A stretch of DNA of 64,000 nucleotides, from contig JAJFFK010000045.1 of the NCBI GenBank assembly GCA_021776655.1, positions 62,001-126,000 on the forward strand, written 5' to 3'. Below are positions 49,759 through 57,445 of this stretch, in pieces; positions within the stretch are counted from its first letter, which is position 1; each line of letters begins with the position of its first letter. Source of the stretch: Henriciella sp. GTDB lineage: Bacteria > Pseudomonadota > Alphaproteobacteria > Caulobacterales > Hyphomonadaceae. The notes beneath the pieces are model-generated. The model was not told the DNA's origin and ran no database searches. It saw only the letters and a list, made by a program, of their open reading frames with translations. The position numbers and the translations under genes are program-made.

Positions 49759-50643
49759 ATGACCGACACAGCCGAATATATACCGCCAAAGATCTGGACC
49801 TGGGACAAGGAAAGCGGCGGCCGTTTCGCAGCGATCAATCGCCCGATTGCCGGGGCAACCCATGACAAGGATCTGCCCGTCGGCAAGCATCCGTTCCAGC
49901 TCTACTCCCTCGGCACCCCGAACGGCGTCAAGGTCACGGTGATGCTCGAAGAACTACTCGCCAAAGGCCATTCAGGCGCGGAATATGATGCCTGGCTGAT
50001 CAATATTGGCGAAGGCGCACAATTTTCCAGCGGCTTTGTTGCAGTCAACCCGAACTCCAAAATCCCGGCCCTGATGGATCACAGCACCGACACGCCAACC
50101 CGGGTTTTCGAGTCCGGTACAATGCTGCTCTATCTGGCGGAAAAGTTTGGTGAGTTTCTGCCGACCGATCATAGCGAACGCACCGAATGTCTGTCCTGGC
50201 TGTTCTGGCAAATGGGCAGCGCGCCTTTCCTCGGCGGCGGCTTTGGTCATTTTTATGCGTATGCGCCAGAAAAGCTGGAATACCCGATCAATCGCTATGC
50301 CATGGAAGTCAAGCGTCAGCTGGATGTCCTCGACCAACACCTCGCCAAGAATGAGTATATGGCAGGCAACCAGTATTCGATCGCCGATATGTCGATCTGG
50401 CCGTGGTATGGCGGTATGGCCAAGGGCTTGCTTTATGAGGGCGGTGAGTTTTTGCAGGTTCATGAGTACAAGAATGTAAACCGCTGGGCCGATCAGATCG
50501 GTGCGCGCCCTGCCGTGCAACGTGGTCGCATGGTCAACCGCCCTTATGGTGAGCCTTCCAGCCAACTCCTCGAGCGCCACGATGCCAGCGATTTTGACAC
50601 CAACACGCAGGACAAGGTGCTAGCTGCGCAGGAGGCAGAATAG
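49759..50643 (+). CDS. yghU: YghU-type glutathione S-transferase (disulfide-bond oxidoreductase)
   Basis: 294 residues from ATG 49759, with GGAG 7 bp upstream. The N-terminal extension (YIPPKIWTWDKESGGRFAAINRPIAG) is specific to YghU; the thioredoxin-like domain has FQLYSLGTPNGVKVTVMLEEL and VNPNSKIPALMD, and the helical domain has LSWLFWQMGSAPFLGGGFGHF and GNQYSIADMSIWPWYGG. Members reduce disulfides with two glutathione molecules. An in-frame start further upstream would overlap the previous gene and lacks support. Confidence 0.9.
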   Translation: MTDTAEYIPPKIWTWDKESGGRFAAINRPIAGATHDKDLPVGKHPFQLYSLGTPNGVKVTVMLEELLAKGHSGAEYDAWLINIGEGAQFSSGFVAVNPNSKIPALMDHSTDTPTRVFESGTMLLYLAEKFGEFLPTDHSERTECLSWLFWQMGSAPFLGGGFGHFYAYAPEKLEYPINRYAMEVKRQLDVLDQHLAKNEYMAGNQYSIADMSIWPWYGGMAKGLLYEGGEFLQVHEYKNVNRWADQIGARPAVQRGRMVNRPYGEPSSQLLERHDASDFDTNTQDKVLAAQEAE

Positions 50644-50669
50644 AGGTTGGTCAGTTTCCTCGCCTCGCT

Positions 50670-51167
50670 TCAGGGTGCAGATGGCACCGTCAAAGCGAGC
50701 AGGAAGCAGATCGAAGCAACACCTGAAGCAAGCGTACGGACGTGGTTCCACAATAGCCATTTTGGATAGTAGATTTCCGTCCAATAATTTGCGGTCACTA
50801 TGTCTCTATGGTTCATGCCATCAAGTTGGACATTCAACGGAACATTGCCGAGCATGGTGACGACGAATACGCCAATGAAATAGATCAGTCCTCCGGCTAT
50901 GATAAGTGTGGTTGCACGACCTTCGACCTGAAACCAGGTCAGTCCGATCAGGACGAGTGATAAGATCGACATTCCCATCAACAGGACCATGAAAACAGTT
51001 TTGAAAACCTCCCGGTTTATGATCTGCATGGCCTCTACACCGCCAAGCCGCGTGGTCTTGTGTAGTGAGATCATTACGAAGTCAGAAAAAGACAGGAACA
51101 CGCCTGATACAAGGGCGCAGGCGATGACAGAGCCTGCGACCAGAATTGAAATATATTGTGGTGCCAT
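50670..51167 (-). CDS. DUF1772 (anthrone oxygenase-like) membrane protein
   Basis: 165 residues, four hydrophobic segments. SFSDFVMISLHKTTRLGGVEAMQIINREV and FVVTMLGNVPLNVQLDGMNH, followed by YWTEIYYPKWLLWNHVRTLASG, are the DUF1772 pattern. The family contains fungal anthrone oxygenases but most bacterial members are uncharacterised. GGAGA precedes the ATG. It is divergent from a TetR gene, 67 bp apart, and is probably its target. Confidence 0.85.
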   Translation of the reverse strand: MAPQYISILVAGSVIACALVSGVFLSFSDFVMISLHKTTRLGGVEAMQIINREVFKTVFMVLLMGMSILSLVLIGLTWFQVEGRATTLIIAGGLIYFIGVFVVTMLGNVPLNVQLDGMNHRDIVTANYWTEIYYPKWLLWNHVRTLASGVASICFLLALTVPSAP

Positions 51168-51193
51168 ATTGGTCTCCTATTTACTTAACACAG

Positions 51194-51228
51194 TGTCAAT
51201 TGACAGGATGAGCGAATATCGCTAACTT
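51194..51228 (+). promoter_or_regulatory. tetR promoter with overlapping palindrome
   Basis: TGTCAATTGACA (51194-51205) is a perfect 12 bp palindrome. Its right half is a consensus -35 (TTGACA, 51200-51205) for the TetR gene, with TAACTT (51223-51228) 17 bp on. Transcription should begin at about the ATG at 51235, making a leaderless message. On the other strand the palindrome lies between weak -35 and -10 elements for the DUF1772 gene, so one repressor could shut both. Confidence 0.6.
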
Positions 51229-51234
51229 TACACC

Positions 51235-51828
51235 ATGTCAAGTCATGCTCCCCAAACCCGTCATCGAATTTTGCAAGCCGCAATAGATCTTATGGAATCA
51301 GGTGAGGGAAATGCTGTAAGGATGAGTGACATTGCCAAACAGGCGGGCGTGTCACGGCAGGCGGTTTATCTTCATTTCAACTCACGCGCAGAACTTTTAA
51401 TAGCAGCAACCCATCATCTTGATGACATCAATGGGTCTCCTGAACGGCTCATCGCTAGCCGGATCGCGACGACGGGAACCGAGCGCTTGGCGACCTACAT
51501 CACAGCATGGTCAGGCTATTTGCCGGATATTTACGGCATGGCGAAGGCCTTCCTGGCGATGCAAGACAGCGATGAAGCTGTCGCTATGGCCTGGCGCGCG
51601 CGCATGCAGGACATGAAAGAAGGCTGCGCAGCGGCGATCAATGCGCTGGCCCATGATCGCCGACTTTCACCGCACTACACGCCAGACCAGGCGACGGATA
51701 TATTGTGGACAATGCTGTCTGTACGAAACTGGGAACAATTGACCGTGGACTGCGACTGGTCACACGACCAATACACCGCCGCAATGATCCAAATGGCCCG
51801 TGATATGTTCGTTATCGACGGCGCATAG
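51235..51828 (+). CDS. TetR family regulator
   Basis: 197 residues. The N-terminal helix-turn-helix (TRHRILQAAIDLME, then VRMSDIAKQAGVSRQAVYLHFNSRAELLIAAT) is classical TetR. The C-terminal domain is helical with HDRRLSPHYTPDQATDILWTMLS; ligand unknown. No RBS precedes the ATG. It probably represses the divergent DUF1772 gene and itself through the palindrome at 51194-51205. Confidence 0.9.
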   Translation: MSSHAPQTRHRILQAAIDLMESGEGNAVRMSDIAKQAGVSRQAVYLHFNSRAELLIAATHHLDDINGSPERLIASRIATTGTERLATYITAWSGYLPDIYGMAKAFLAMQDSDEAVAMAWRARMQDMKEGCAAAINALAHDRRLSPHYTPDQATDILWTMLSVRNWEQLTVDCDWSHDQYTAAMIQMARDMFVIDGA

Positions 51829-51852
51829 GCTGCCAAACGACACGATCCCAGC

Positions 51853-52893
51853 TTACGGGAACAGCGCCTGCAGACCCGATAATCCGGTGGTCTCCTCCCA
51901 ACCCATCATCAAGTTGAGATTCTGGATCGCCTGCCCGCTGGAGCCTTTGATCAGATTGTCGATCACCGCGATGACCACGACCCGGCCTTTGACCCGGTCC
52001 GGATAGACCGCGATGCGGCAAGTGTTCGTTCCGCGTACATGGCGCGTATCTGGCGGCGGCGCGCCCAGAGGCAACACGTGCACGAACGGCGCATCCCCAT
52101 ATCTTGTCGTCAGCGCGGCATGGATCTGATCGACATCGCCGCGCACATGGCAGGTCACCAGCTCACCACGTGTCATCGGGATCAGATGCGGGGTGAATGT
52201 CACGCCAATATCATCGCGGCCGGCCGCAAGGTTCAGTTCCTGCTCAATCTCCGGCACATGGCGATGAGTTCCAACCGCATAAGCATGAACCCCTTCGGCA
52301 GTCTCGCTGAACAGATTGCCTTCCTTCAAGCCGCGTCCGGCACCCGACACGCCTGACTTGGCATCAACAATCAGATGGTCAAGCTCGATCTTCTCAACCA
52401 GAGGCAGAAGCGCCAGTAGGGTCGCGGTAGGGTAGCATCCGGGGCAGGCAATCAATCGCGCGTTACGAGCAGCTTTCCCGCACCATTCTGGCAGTCCGTA
52501 TACACTCTTGCGTAACTTGTCAGGCGTCAAATGATGCCGACCGTAGGTTGAAAAATAGGTTTTTGCATCCCTAAAGCGATAATCGGCTGACAAATCGATC
52601 ACCCTGATATGCTCTGGCAATGTCTCAATCAGGTCCTGACTTGTGCCATGTGGCAAGCAGCTGAAGGCAACATCAATCCCGCTCCAATCGACATCGTCCG
52701 ATTTGACGACGGGTAGATCTGACGGCCCTGCAAGGTGGGGGAAAATCTCTGACAAGGCCTTGCCTGACAGCGCGTTTCCAGTTGCCGCCACCGCCTCAAC
52801 ATGCGGATGGGCGGCCAGCAAGCGCACGGTTTCAGCGCCGGTATAGCCGGATGCACCGAGGATTGCGGCTTTCATTACGGTCTCAACACTCAT
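51853..52893 (-). CDS. argC: N-acetyl-gamma-glutamyl-phosphate reductase
   Basis: 346 residues from ATG 52893 (GAGGG 6 bp upstream); a second Met (52875) is six residues in. It reduces N-acetylglutamyl phosphate with NADPH in arginine synthesis. NADP motif AAILGASGYTGAETVRLL, the catalytic Cys in LIACPGCYPTATLLALLP and the later HRHVPEIEQEL and FTPHLIPMTRGEL are all present. The longer frame upstream crosses the rpsI terminator and is not coding. Confidence 0.95.
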   Translation of the reverse strand: MSVETVMKAAILGASGYTGAETVRLLAAHPHVEAVAATGNALSGKALSEIFPHLAGPSDLPVVKSDDVDWSGIDVAFSCLPHGTSQDLIETLPEHIRVIDLSADYRFRDAKTYFSTYGRHHLTPDKLRKSVYGLPEWCGKAARNARLIACPGCYPTATLLALLPLVEKIELDHLIVDAKSGVSGAGRGLKEGNLFSETAEGVHAYAVGTHRHVPEIEQELNLAAGRDDIGVTFTPHLIPMTRGELVTCHVRGDVDQIHAALTTRYGDAPFVHVLPLGAPPPDTRHVRGTNTCRIAVYPDRVKGRVVVIAVIDNLIKGSSGQAIQNLNLMMGWEETTGLSGLQALFP

Positions 52894-52915
52894 GCGTAAC
52901 CCTCTCGCATTACAT

Positions 52916-52950
52916 AAAAAAAGGCGCCTCGAACCCGAAGCGCCTTTTGA
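52916..52950 (-). terminator. rho-independent terminator of rplM-rpsI
   Basis: On the minus strand AAAAGGCGCTTCGGGTTCGA and GGCGCC then T7 form a 9 bp GC-rich stem (one G-U pair) with a U-run at 52922-52916. It lies 26 bp after the rpsI stop and 23 bp before the argC start. Confidence 0.9.
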
Positions 52951-52975
52951 AAACTGTTTCGGGAATCCCGAAAGA

Positions 52976-53467
52976 CTAGCGCTTGGAGAACTGGAAGCTA
53001 CGGCGCGCTTTCGCACGGCCATATTTCTTGCGCTCAACCACACGTGGGTCACGGGTCATGAAGCCGAACGGCTTCAGTACACGGCGCAGTTCAGGCTCTC
53101 GTGCCACCAATGCGCGTGAAATTCCGTGGCGAACAGCGCCCGCCTGCCCAGAAAGACCAGAGCCCTTCACCGTGCAGATCACGTCATATTCCGTGCGCCG
53201 TTCAGACTCGATCAAAGGCTGTTCCAAAATCATCCGCAGAACCGGACGCGCAAAATAATCTTCCTGATCCTTACCGTTTACGGTAATTTTTCCGGTTCCA
53301 GGCTTGATCCAAACGCGAGCCGTTGCAGATTTGCGGCGACCCGTACCGTATGAGCGTCCCTGCTCGTCAATTTTCGGCTCAACCGTAATCGGGGCGAGTT
53401 CTACCGGCGCACCTTCGCCAGTCGTTACGTCCTTCAGATCCTCAAGGGAGTTTGCAGTCTCGGCCAT
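52976..53467 (-). CDS. rpsI: 30S ribosomal protein S9
   Basis: 163 residues; the N-terminal 30 are an acidic extension ([20 protein letters not shown]), then the conserved core: [34 protein letters not shown] and the basic tail [26 protein letters not shown] that reaches the P-site tRNA. It follows rplM by 2 bp, the usual order. Confidence 0.97.
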   Translation of the reverse strand: MAETANSLEDLKDVTTGEGAPVELAPITVEPKIDEQGRSYGTGRRKSATARVWIKPGTGKITVNGKDQEDYFARPVLRMILEQPLIESERRTEYDVICTVKGSGLSGQAGAVRHGISRALVAREPELRRVLKPFGFMTRDPRVVERKKYGRAKARRSFQFSKR

Positions 53468-53469
53468 AT

Positions 53470-53934
53470 CTAAGCGACTCTCTGGTTCTTGGCGTTCATG
53501 GCCGCAAAATCGACCAGTTCAGGCTTCTGCGCCGTGTGCGGGTGTTCGTCACCCGCATAAACGCGTAATTTCGAATATTGAGTGCGGGACAATGAGCTCT
53601 CACGTGGCATCATCCGCTTGACAGCTAACTCTAGCGCACGTTCCGGGAACCGTCCTTCGAGGATTTTTCCGGCTGTCGTGTCCTTGATACCGCCCGGATA
53701 ACCGGTGTGGCGATAATAGATCTTTTTCTTCAGCTTATCGCCTGTGAACCTGGCTTTTTCTGCATTGATAATAACGACATGGTCGCCAGTATCGATGTGC
53801 GGAGTGAAGTCAGCGCGATGCTTGCCACGCAGGCGAAAGGCAACGTAAGAAGCAAGTCTTCCAACAACGACATCTGTCGCGTCGATAATGACCCAATTGT
53901 GCTCAACGTCGTGTGGTGCGTTATATGTTTTCAT
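53470..53934 (-). CDS. rplM: 50S ribosomal protein L13
   Basis: 154 residues: [25 protein letters not shown] at the start, [36 protein letters not shown], and [21 protein letters not shown] at the end. It is the first gene of the rplM-rpsI operon. Its RBS lies inside a short palindrome (53936-53948). Confidence 0.97.
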   Translation of the reverse strand: MKTYNAPHDVEHNWVIIDATDVVVGRLASYVAFRLRGKHRADFTPHIDTGDHVVIINAEKARFTGDKLKKKIYYRHTGYPGGIKDTTAGKILEGRFPERALELAVKRMMPRESSLSRTQYSKLRVYAGDEHPHTAQKPELVDFAAMNAKNQRVA

Positions 53935-53935
53935 T

Positions 53936-53948
53936 GCTCCGCCGGAGC
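53936..53948 (-). promoter_or_regulatory. palindrome over the rplM ribosome-binding site
   Basis: GCTCCG-G-CGGAGC on the minus strand is a perfect 13 bp palindrome ending 1 bp before the rplM ATG and containing GGAG. A 6 bp stem with a one-base loop cannot fold as drawn without opening the central pairs, but it may still limit ribosome access. Confidence 0.25.
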
Positions 53949-53972
53949 CTCTTCAATCGGAGTTACTGGATA

Positions 53973-54983
53973 ATGTTCAAGCGCCCGCGTTTAAGCGCCG
54001 CAAATCGCCTTGTCAACGCACCGGCGATGCTGTCCCTGCTTTTCCTTGCAGGGGCTTGCGGTGGACCTGAGGAAACCCCTGCAACCCAGCCGCCACCCGA
54101 GGTGCCAGAGGTTGTCGAGACAGGGCTTGTCTTGCCTGCTGTCTGGAGCACGAGAGACCTTGGAACACCGATTAGCAATATTGCAATCGCCGGTGCCCTC
54201 GGCTCTACAATTGCGGTGGCTTATGAAGATGGCGGCCTGCAATTTGTGAACCTTGAAGGCGAACGAATGACGCAGAAGGCTGATCTCGACGTCAACCTTT
54301 TGGGTGACGGACGTTACCTCCTTTTGTCTGGCGTTGCGGTCACTCTGTTTCCGGGGACCAATTCAGCTGGTGAGATGAAGCTCTACATTCATGGCGGCCA
54401 ATTACCCGAGCCGCTGGTCTATGATCTCGCCATCGGTCAAGCCGGGGCGATTGCAGGTCTGTGCACGGCCCCGCCCGACACAGAAGCTGACGGTGTTCTA
54501 CGGCTCGCTTTCTGGACCGCTGAGCACCCACACATTCTACATTCTGGCCGCATCGTTGAGGTTGGCGAGGACCTGGTCTTCCTTCCCGATAGCCCGGTGG
54601 CCGCCGATAGGCCGATCACTGCTTGCCTGCATGGCGAGACGGGCGCAACTGTATTTTCTGCACCGGTCTCGGCGGCGGCAATATTGAGTAAGCGCGGGCA
54701 TTCTTTCACCGCAACGCTCGACAATTCCGGCAATCTGGCGATCAGCGGCGACGATGGGCGCAGCGAGCCGATCACCGTTCGCAATGGCATCACCATTCGT
54801 ATGCCTGCTTTACCGATTGCCATGGCTGGAACCGGCGATACGCGCGGCGGCGGCTATCCGGGCGGCGTCCTGGTCGTGGCTGGCGAAGGTGAAGACGGCG
54901 ACACACGCGTTGTGTTTATCGACCCGAGCAAACTCACCCTGGCGACGTTCGGCTATCAGATCCCTGACCCGCGCCAAGATTGA
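53973..54983 (+). CDS. lipoprotein of unknown function
   Basis: 336 residues from ATG 53973. The signal peptide (NAPAMLSLLFLAGAC) carries a Cys preceded by AGA, a less common lipobox; a Pro/Glu-rich linker follows. The body is beta-rich with propeller-like strands (ISNIAIAGALGSTIAVAYED, GRYLLLSGVAVTLFPG, HPHILHSGRIVEVGEDLVFL, RGGGYPGGVLVVAGEGEDG). No family recognised. Its last 50 bp overlap ctaA on the other strand. The divergent rplM starts 38 bp away. Confidence 0.75.
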   Translation: MFKRPRLSAANRLVNAPAMLSLLFLAGACGGPEETPATQPPPEVPEVVETGLVLPAVWSTRDLGTPISNIAIAGALGSTIAVAYEDGGLQFVNLEGERMTQKADLDVNLLGDGRYLLLSGVAVTLFPGTNSAGEMKLYIHGGQLPEPLVYDLAIGQAGAIAGLCTAPPDTEADGVLRLAFWTAEHPHILHSGRIVEVGEDLVFLPDSPVAADRPITACLHGETGATVFSAPVSAAAILSKRGHSFTATLDNSGNLAISGDDGRSEPITVRNGITIRMPALPIAMAGTGDTRGGGYPGGVLVVAGEGEDGDTRVVFIDPSKLTLATFGYQIPDPRQD

Positions 54984-55992
54984 GCCAGACCAGCCAAACC
55001 GCCACAAGCAAGACCGCGACCCCAAGCGCCTGATGGACCAGAGCGAGCGGCATCGGCGCGGCATTGACCAGTGTCACAATGCCCCAGATCGCCTGTAGAG
55101 TGATCAGCGCTGCCAATCCGGCAAACCCGCGCGCCGCCGGGCCACGGCGCAAGCGAAAGGCAGCAACCAGCGACAGCGCCCATAGCGTATAGGCCAGCAA
55201 GCGGTGATTGAACTGCGTCGCCTCGCGGCCCTCAAACAGGCTGCGCCAACCGAGGGCCTGATCGATATAATCTGACGGCACCACCTCACCCGCCATGAGG
55301 GGCCAATCGGTATAGCTCCGCCCGGCATCAAGACCCGCGACCAGAGCGCCAGCCAGCATCTGGACGCAGATCAGCCCGAACAGGCCAAGCGCCCAATGCT
55401 GCGCCGCGCCCGATGCATCAGCCTTGCGCCCTGCCCCGAGATCAAGCCAGAACCAGGCGGTGACGCCAATGATCAATAGCGCCAGCCCGAAATGCGTCGC
55501 CAATCGGTACGGCGCAACGTCAATCCGGCTCGTCTCACCCATTCCGCTGGCGACCATCCACCACCCAATCGCGCCCTGCAAACCACCGAGGCCAATCAGT
55601 ACAGCCAGCCGAACCAGCCATTTTCGTGTCAACCAGCGCCGCGCAACAAAGATGACAAACCCAGCCATCGCGACCAGGCCGATCAGGCGTCCAAACAGAC
55701 GGTGGCTCCACTCCCACCAATAGATGTATTGAAACTCAGCCAGGCTCATATTGTAATTTTGCTGCTGAAACTCAGCCGTGCTTTTGTATTTTTCAAACGC
55801 CGTCAGCCAGCCCGCCTCGCCAAACGGTGGCAAGGCCCCCTTGATCGGGCTCCATTCGGTGATCGACAGGCCGCTATCGGTCAGGCGGGTCGCGCCGCCA
55901 ATCAGGATCATCGCATAGACCATCAGGCCGGTCAGGATCAGCCACCGGCGCATCCATCGGCGTGCAGGAACAGAGATTGCGTCTTGGCTCAT
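54934..55992 (-). CDS. ctaA: heme A synthase (COX15/CtaA)
   Basis: 352 residues, eight spans in two four-helix halves. Heme-ligand histidines are visible in WWEWSHRLFGRLIG, RLATHFGLALLI, TQFNHRLLAYT and ALVHQALGVAV; GGATRLTDSGLSITEWSPIKGALPP is the family signature. It oxidises the heme O methyl group to heme A for aa3-type cytochrome oxidase, in the inner membrane. Its 3' end overlaps the convergent lipoprotein gene by 50 bp. Confidence 0.95.
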   Translation of the reverse strand: MSQDAISVPARRWMRRWLILTGLMVYAMILIGGATRLTDSGLSITEWSPIKGALPPFGEAGWLTAFEKYKSTAEFQQQNYNMSLAEFQYIYWWEWSHRLFGRLIGLVAMAGFVIFVARRWLTRKWLVRLAVLIGLGGLQGAIGWWMVASGMGETSRIDVAPYRLATHFGLALLIIGVTAWFWLDLGAGRKADASGAAQHWALGLFGLICVQMLAGALVAGLDAGRSYTDWPLMAGEVVPSDYIDQALGWRSLFEGREATQFNHRLLAYTLWALSLVAAFRLRRGPAARGFAGLAALITLQAIWGIVTLVNAAPMPLALVHQALGVAVLLVAVWLVWLNLGAGQGSDSRTSPG

Positions 55993-56059
55993 CTGCCTTA
56001 CTTGTCCCCTCAGACCATTTCAGCAAGCCGCCACGGCGTCGCAGCTCTCAGGATACGTT

Positions 56060-56263
56060 ATGAAACGCCCGCAACGCCGCATCATTGCCAGCCTGATTAT
56101 CATCGTGTTCTTGGTCCTCTGGATCTGGGGCGCCGCAACGCTCGGCTCATATCTGGTCACCGCACCAAAATGGCTCAGCATGATCTTCTTCGCCGTCGTC
56201 GGCATTGGCTGGGTCGTTCCTCTCAAGCCGATCTTCGGTTGGATGAATTCCGGGAAAGAATGA
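56060..56263 (+). CDS. DUF2842 membrane protein
   Basis: 67 residues with two membrane spans (IIASLIIIVFLVLWIWGAATLG and LSMIFFAVVGIGWVVPLKPIF) and the conserved TAPKWLSM and PLKPIFGWM of DUF2842, a small alphaproteobacterial family of unknown function. It is divergent from ctaA by 67 bp, a neighbourhood that may hint at oxidase biogenesis; that link is inference. Confidence 0.85.
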   Translation: MKRPQRRIIASLIIIVFLVLWIWGAATLGSYLVTAPKWLSMIFFAVVGIGWVVPLKPIFGWMNSGKE

Positions 56264-56410
56264 GAGAGCGGGGATTGAGTTTTTATCCCGTGCTCTGGTT
56301 TTGCCCCGCGCTGGACCAAGCTCAGGGCTGTGCTCTGCCCCAACTCCGACCGTCCCGGACTTGATCCGGGATCTCCCGCCGCTGGTCCGGTCTTCGTGGC
56401 GTTTGGTTTG

Positions 56411-56510
56411 TTTTGCCTCGCGCTAAGCGCCTTCGGCGCAGCGAGGCGTAAGCGGGTTCCGCGACAGCGCTTTGCGCTGCCACATGAACCAAGCTCAGTG
56501 CTGTGTTTCT
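56411..56510 (+). repeat. palindromic repeat, family B
   Basis: It consists of CCTCGCGCTAAGCGCCTTCG with its mirrored GGCGCAGCGAGG, then GCGGGTTCCGCGACAGCGC followed by TTTGCGCTGCCACATGAACC. The second half recurs at 57267-57320 with few changes, and the whole recurs inverted at 56656-56765. Confidence 0.8.
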
Positions 56511-56525
56511 CTCCCTCCCTAGCAT

Positions 56526-56619
56526 TGTCATCCCGGAAAGCTTGTCAAAGCTTATCCGGGACCCAAGGAAGCCGTGCACTGGGTCCCGGATATTTGCTGA
56601 CGCAAATTCCGGGATGACA
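56526..56619. repeat. palindromic repeat, family A
   Basis: Ends TGTCATCCCGG and CCGGGATGACA, interior with AAGCTTGTCAAAGCTTATCC, very close to the mirrored sequence in the copy at 57336-57422. It lies between two facing family B copies. Confidence 0.9.
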
Positions 56620-56655
56620 AGGTGAATGCAGCCCAGAGACCAAACACGCCGAATA

Positions 56656-56765
56656 CAGAACAGCCATGAGCCCGGTTCATGTGAGCGGCAACGCCGCGAT
56701 ACGGAACCTGCTGTCCCGCGTGGTGCGAAGCACCTTAGCGCGGGAGAAAACCAGAGCCCCACGGC
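56656..56765 (-). repeat. palindromic repeat, family B (inverted copy)
   Basis: The reverse complement reads CTCCCGCGCTAAGGTGCTTC, GCACCACGCGGGACAGCAGG, TTCCGTATCGCGGCGTTGCC and then GCTCACATGAACC, aligning with 56411-56510 but diverged in the loop regions while keeping base pairing, as expected for an element under structural constraint. Confidence 0.7.
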
Positions 56766-56983
56766 ACCCAATCGACCTGCTGCCGACATCAGACCCGACA
56801 TTCCCATGCACCTGACCACTTGCTATTATATCCAAATTGGTGGATGTCCTCAATTCGACTTTTAGCCGGACAATCAGGCATTCGTGGTGCGTGCAAGCGC
56901 GCCACTCGTTCAGAGCCCCTAAAAAAATCGAATCCAGCCGTATGACACCCTGTCATGCTGCGAACCAAAATAGGAGTGTTCTT

Positions 56984-57193
56984 ATGACAAGTGGCACCGT
57001 TAAGTTTTACAATGACCAAAAAGGCTTCGGCTTTATCGCACCAGAAGACGGCAGCACAGACGTGTTCGTACATGCGACTGCGCTAGAGCGCGCTGGCCTC
57101 CAAGGCCTTTCTGAAGGTCAAAAAGTATCTTTCGAAACTGAAGTTGACCAGCGCAGCGGCAAAACTGCTGTGAGCACAATCACAGTCGACTAG
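56984..57193 (+). CDS. cspA: cold-shock protein
   Basis: 69 residues from ATG 56984 (TAGGAG 8 bp upstream); the open frame before it is leader. A single cold-shock domain binds single-stranded [26 protein letters not shown] is RNP1, [14 protein letters not shown] is RNP2, then [21 protein letters not shown] terminator follows. Whether it is cold induced cannot be told from the sequence. Confidence 0.95.
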   Translation: MTSGTVKFYNDQKGFGFIAPEDGSTDVFVHATALERAGLQGLSEGQKVSFETEVDQRSGKTAVSTITVD

Positions 57194-57215
57194 TTCACGC
57201 TTCACTGACTGAATT

Positions 57216-57246
57216 AGGCCATCCTCATCCGGGGATGGCCTTTTTT
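57216..57246 (+). terminator. rho-independent terminator of cspA
   Basis: GGCCATCC, a short loop and GGATGGCC form an 8 bp stem followed by six T (57241-57246), 22 bp after the stop. Confidence 0.93.
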
Positions 57247-57266
57247 GTGCGCTTTTATCGGGCGAC

Positions 57267-57320
57267 GCGGGTTCCGCGACAGCGCTCTGCGCTGCCACAT
57301 GAACCATGCTCAGGGCTGAG
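57267..57320 (+). repeat. palindromic repeat, family B (right half)
   Basis: GCGGGTTCCGCGACAGCGCT and on to CACATGAACCATGCTCAG match 56452-56505 at nearly every base. Like that copy, it stands about 15-20 bp before a family A element in the same order, so B and A may move or spread together. Confidence 0.85.
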
Positions 57321-57335
57321 GACCTCACCCTCCAT

Positions 57336-57422
57336 TGTCATCCCGGACGCGTAGCGATCCGGGACCCAGGGCACAGCTTCCCTGGGTCCCGGATAAGCTT
57401 TGACAAGCTTTTCGGGATGACA
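57336..57422. repeat. palindromic repeat, family A
   Basis: TGTCATCCCGGACGCGTAGC opens it and TTCGGGATGACA closes it (one mismatch at the end), with GATCCGGGACCCAGG and CCTGGGTCCCGG inside. It ends 24 bp from the stop of the ligase gene. Confidence 0.9.
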
Positions 57423-57445
57423 ATTTGGTATGTCGAGGCCCCGCC

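Larger units (their letters stand above)
56264..56983. other. 720 bp gene-free repeat island before cspA
   Basis: No credible coding frame. It contains a truncated family B copy (56287-56330), a family A-like arm (56352-56371), a complete family B copy (56411-56510), a family A element (56526-56619) and an inverted family B copy (56656-56765). The last 150 bp hold the cspA promoter region and 5' leader, with ATGACA-CCC-TGTCAT at 56942-56956. Confidence 0.8.

Noticed and set aside
55492-56364. 290-codon open frame on the plus strand
   Set aside because: Antisense to ctaA, then overlaps DUF2842 in the wrong frame and enters the repeat island.
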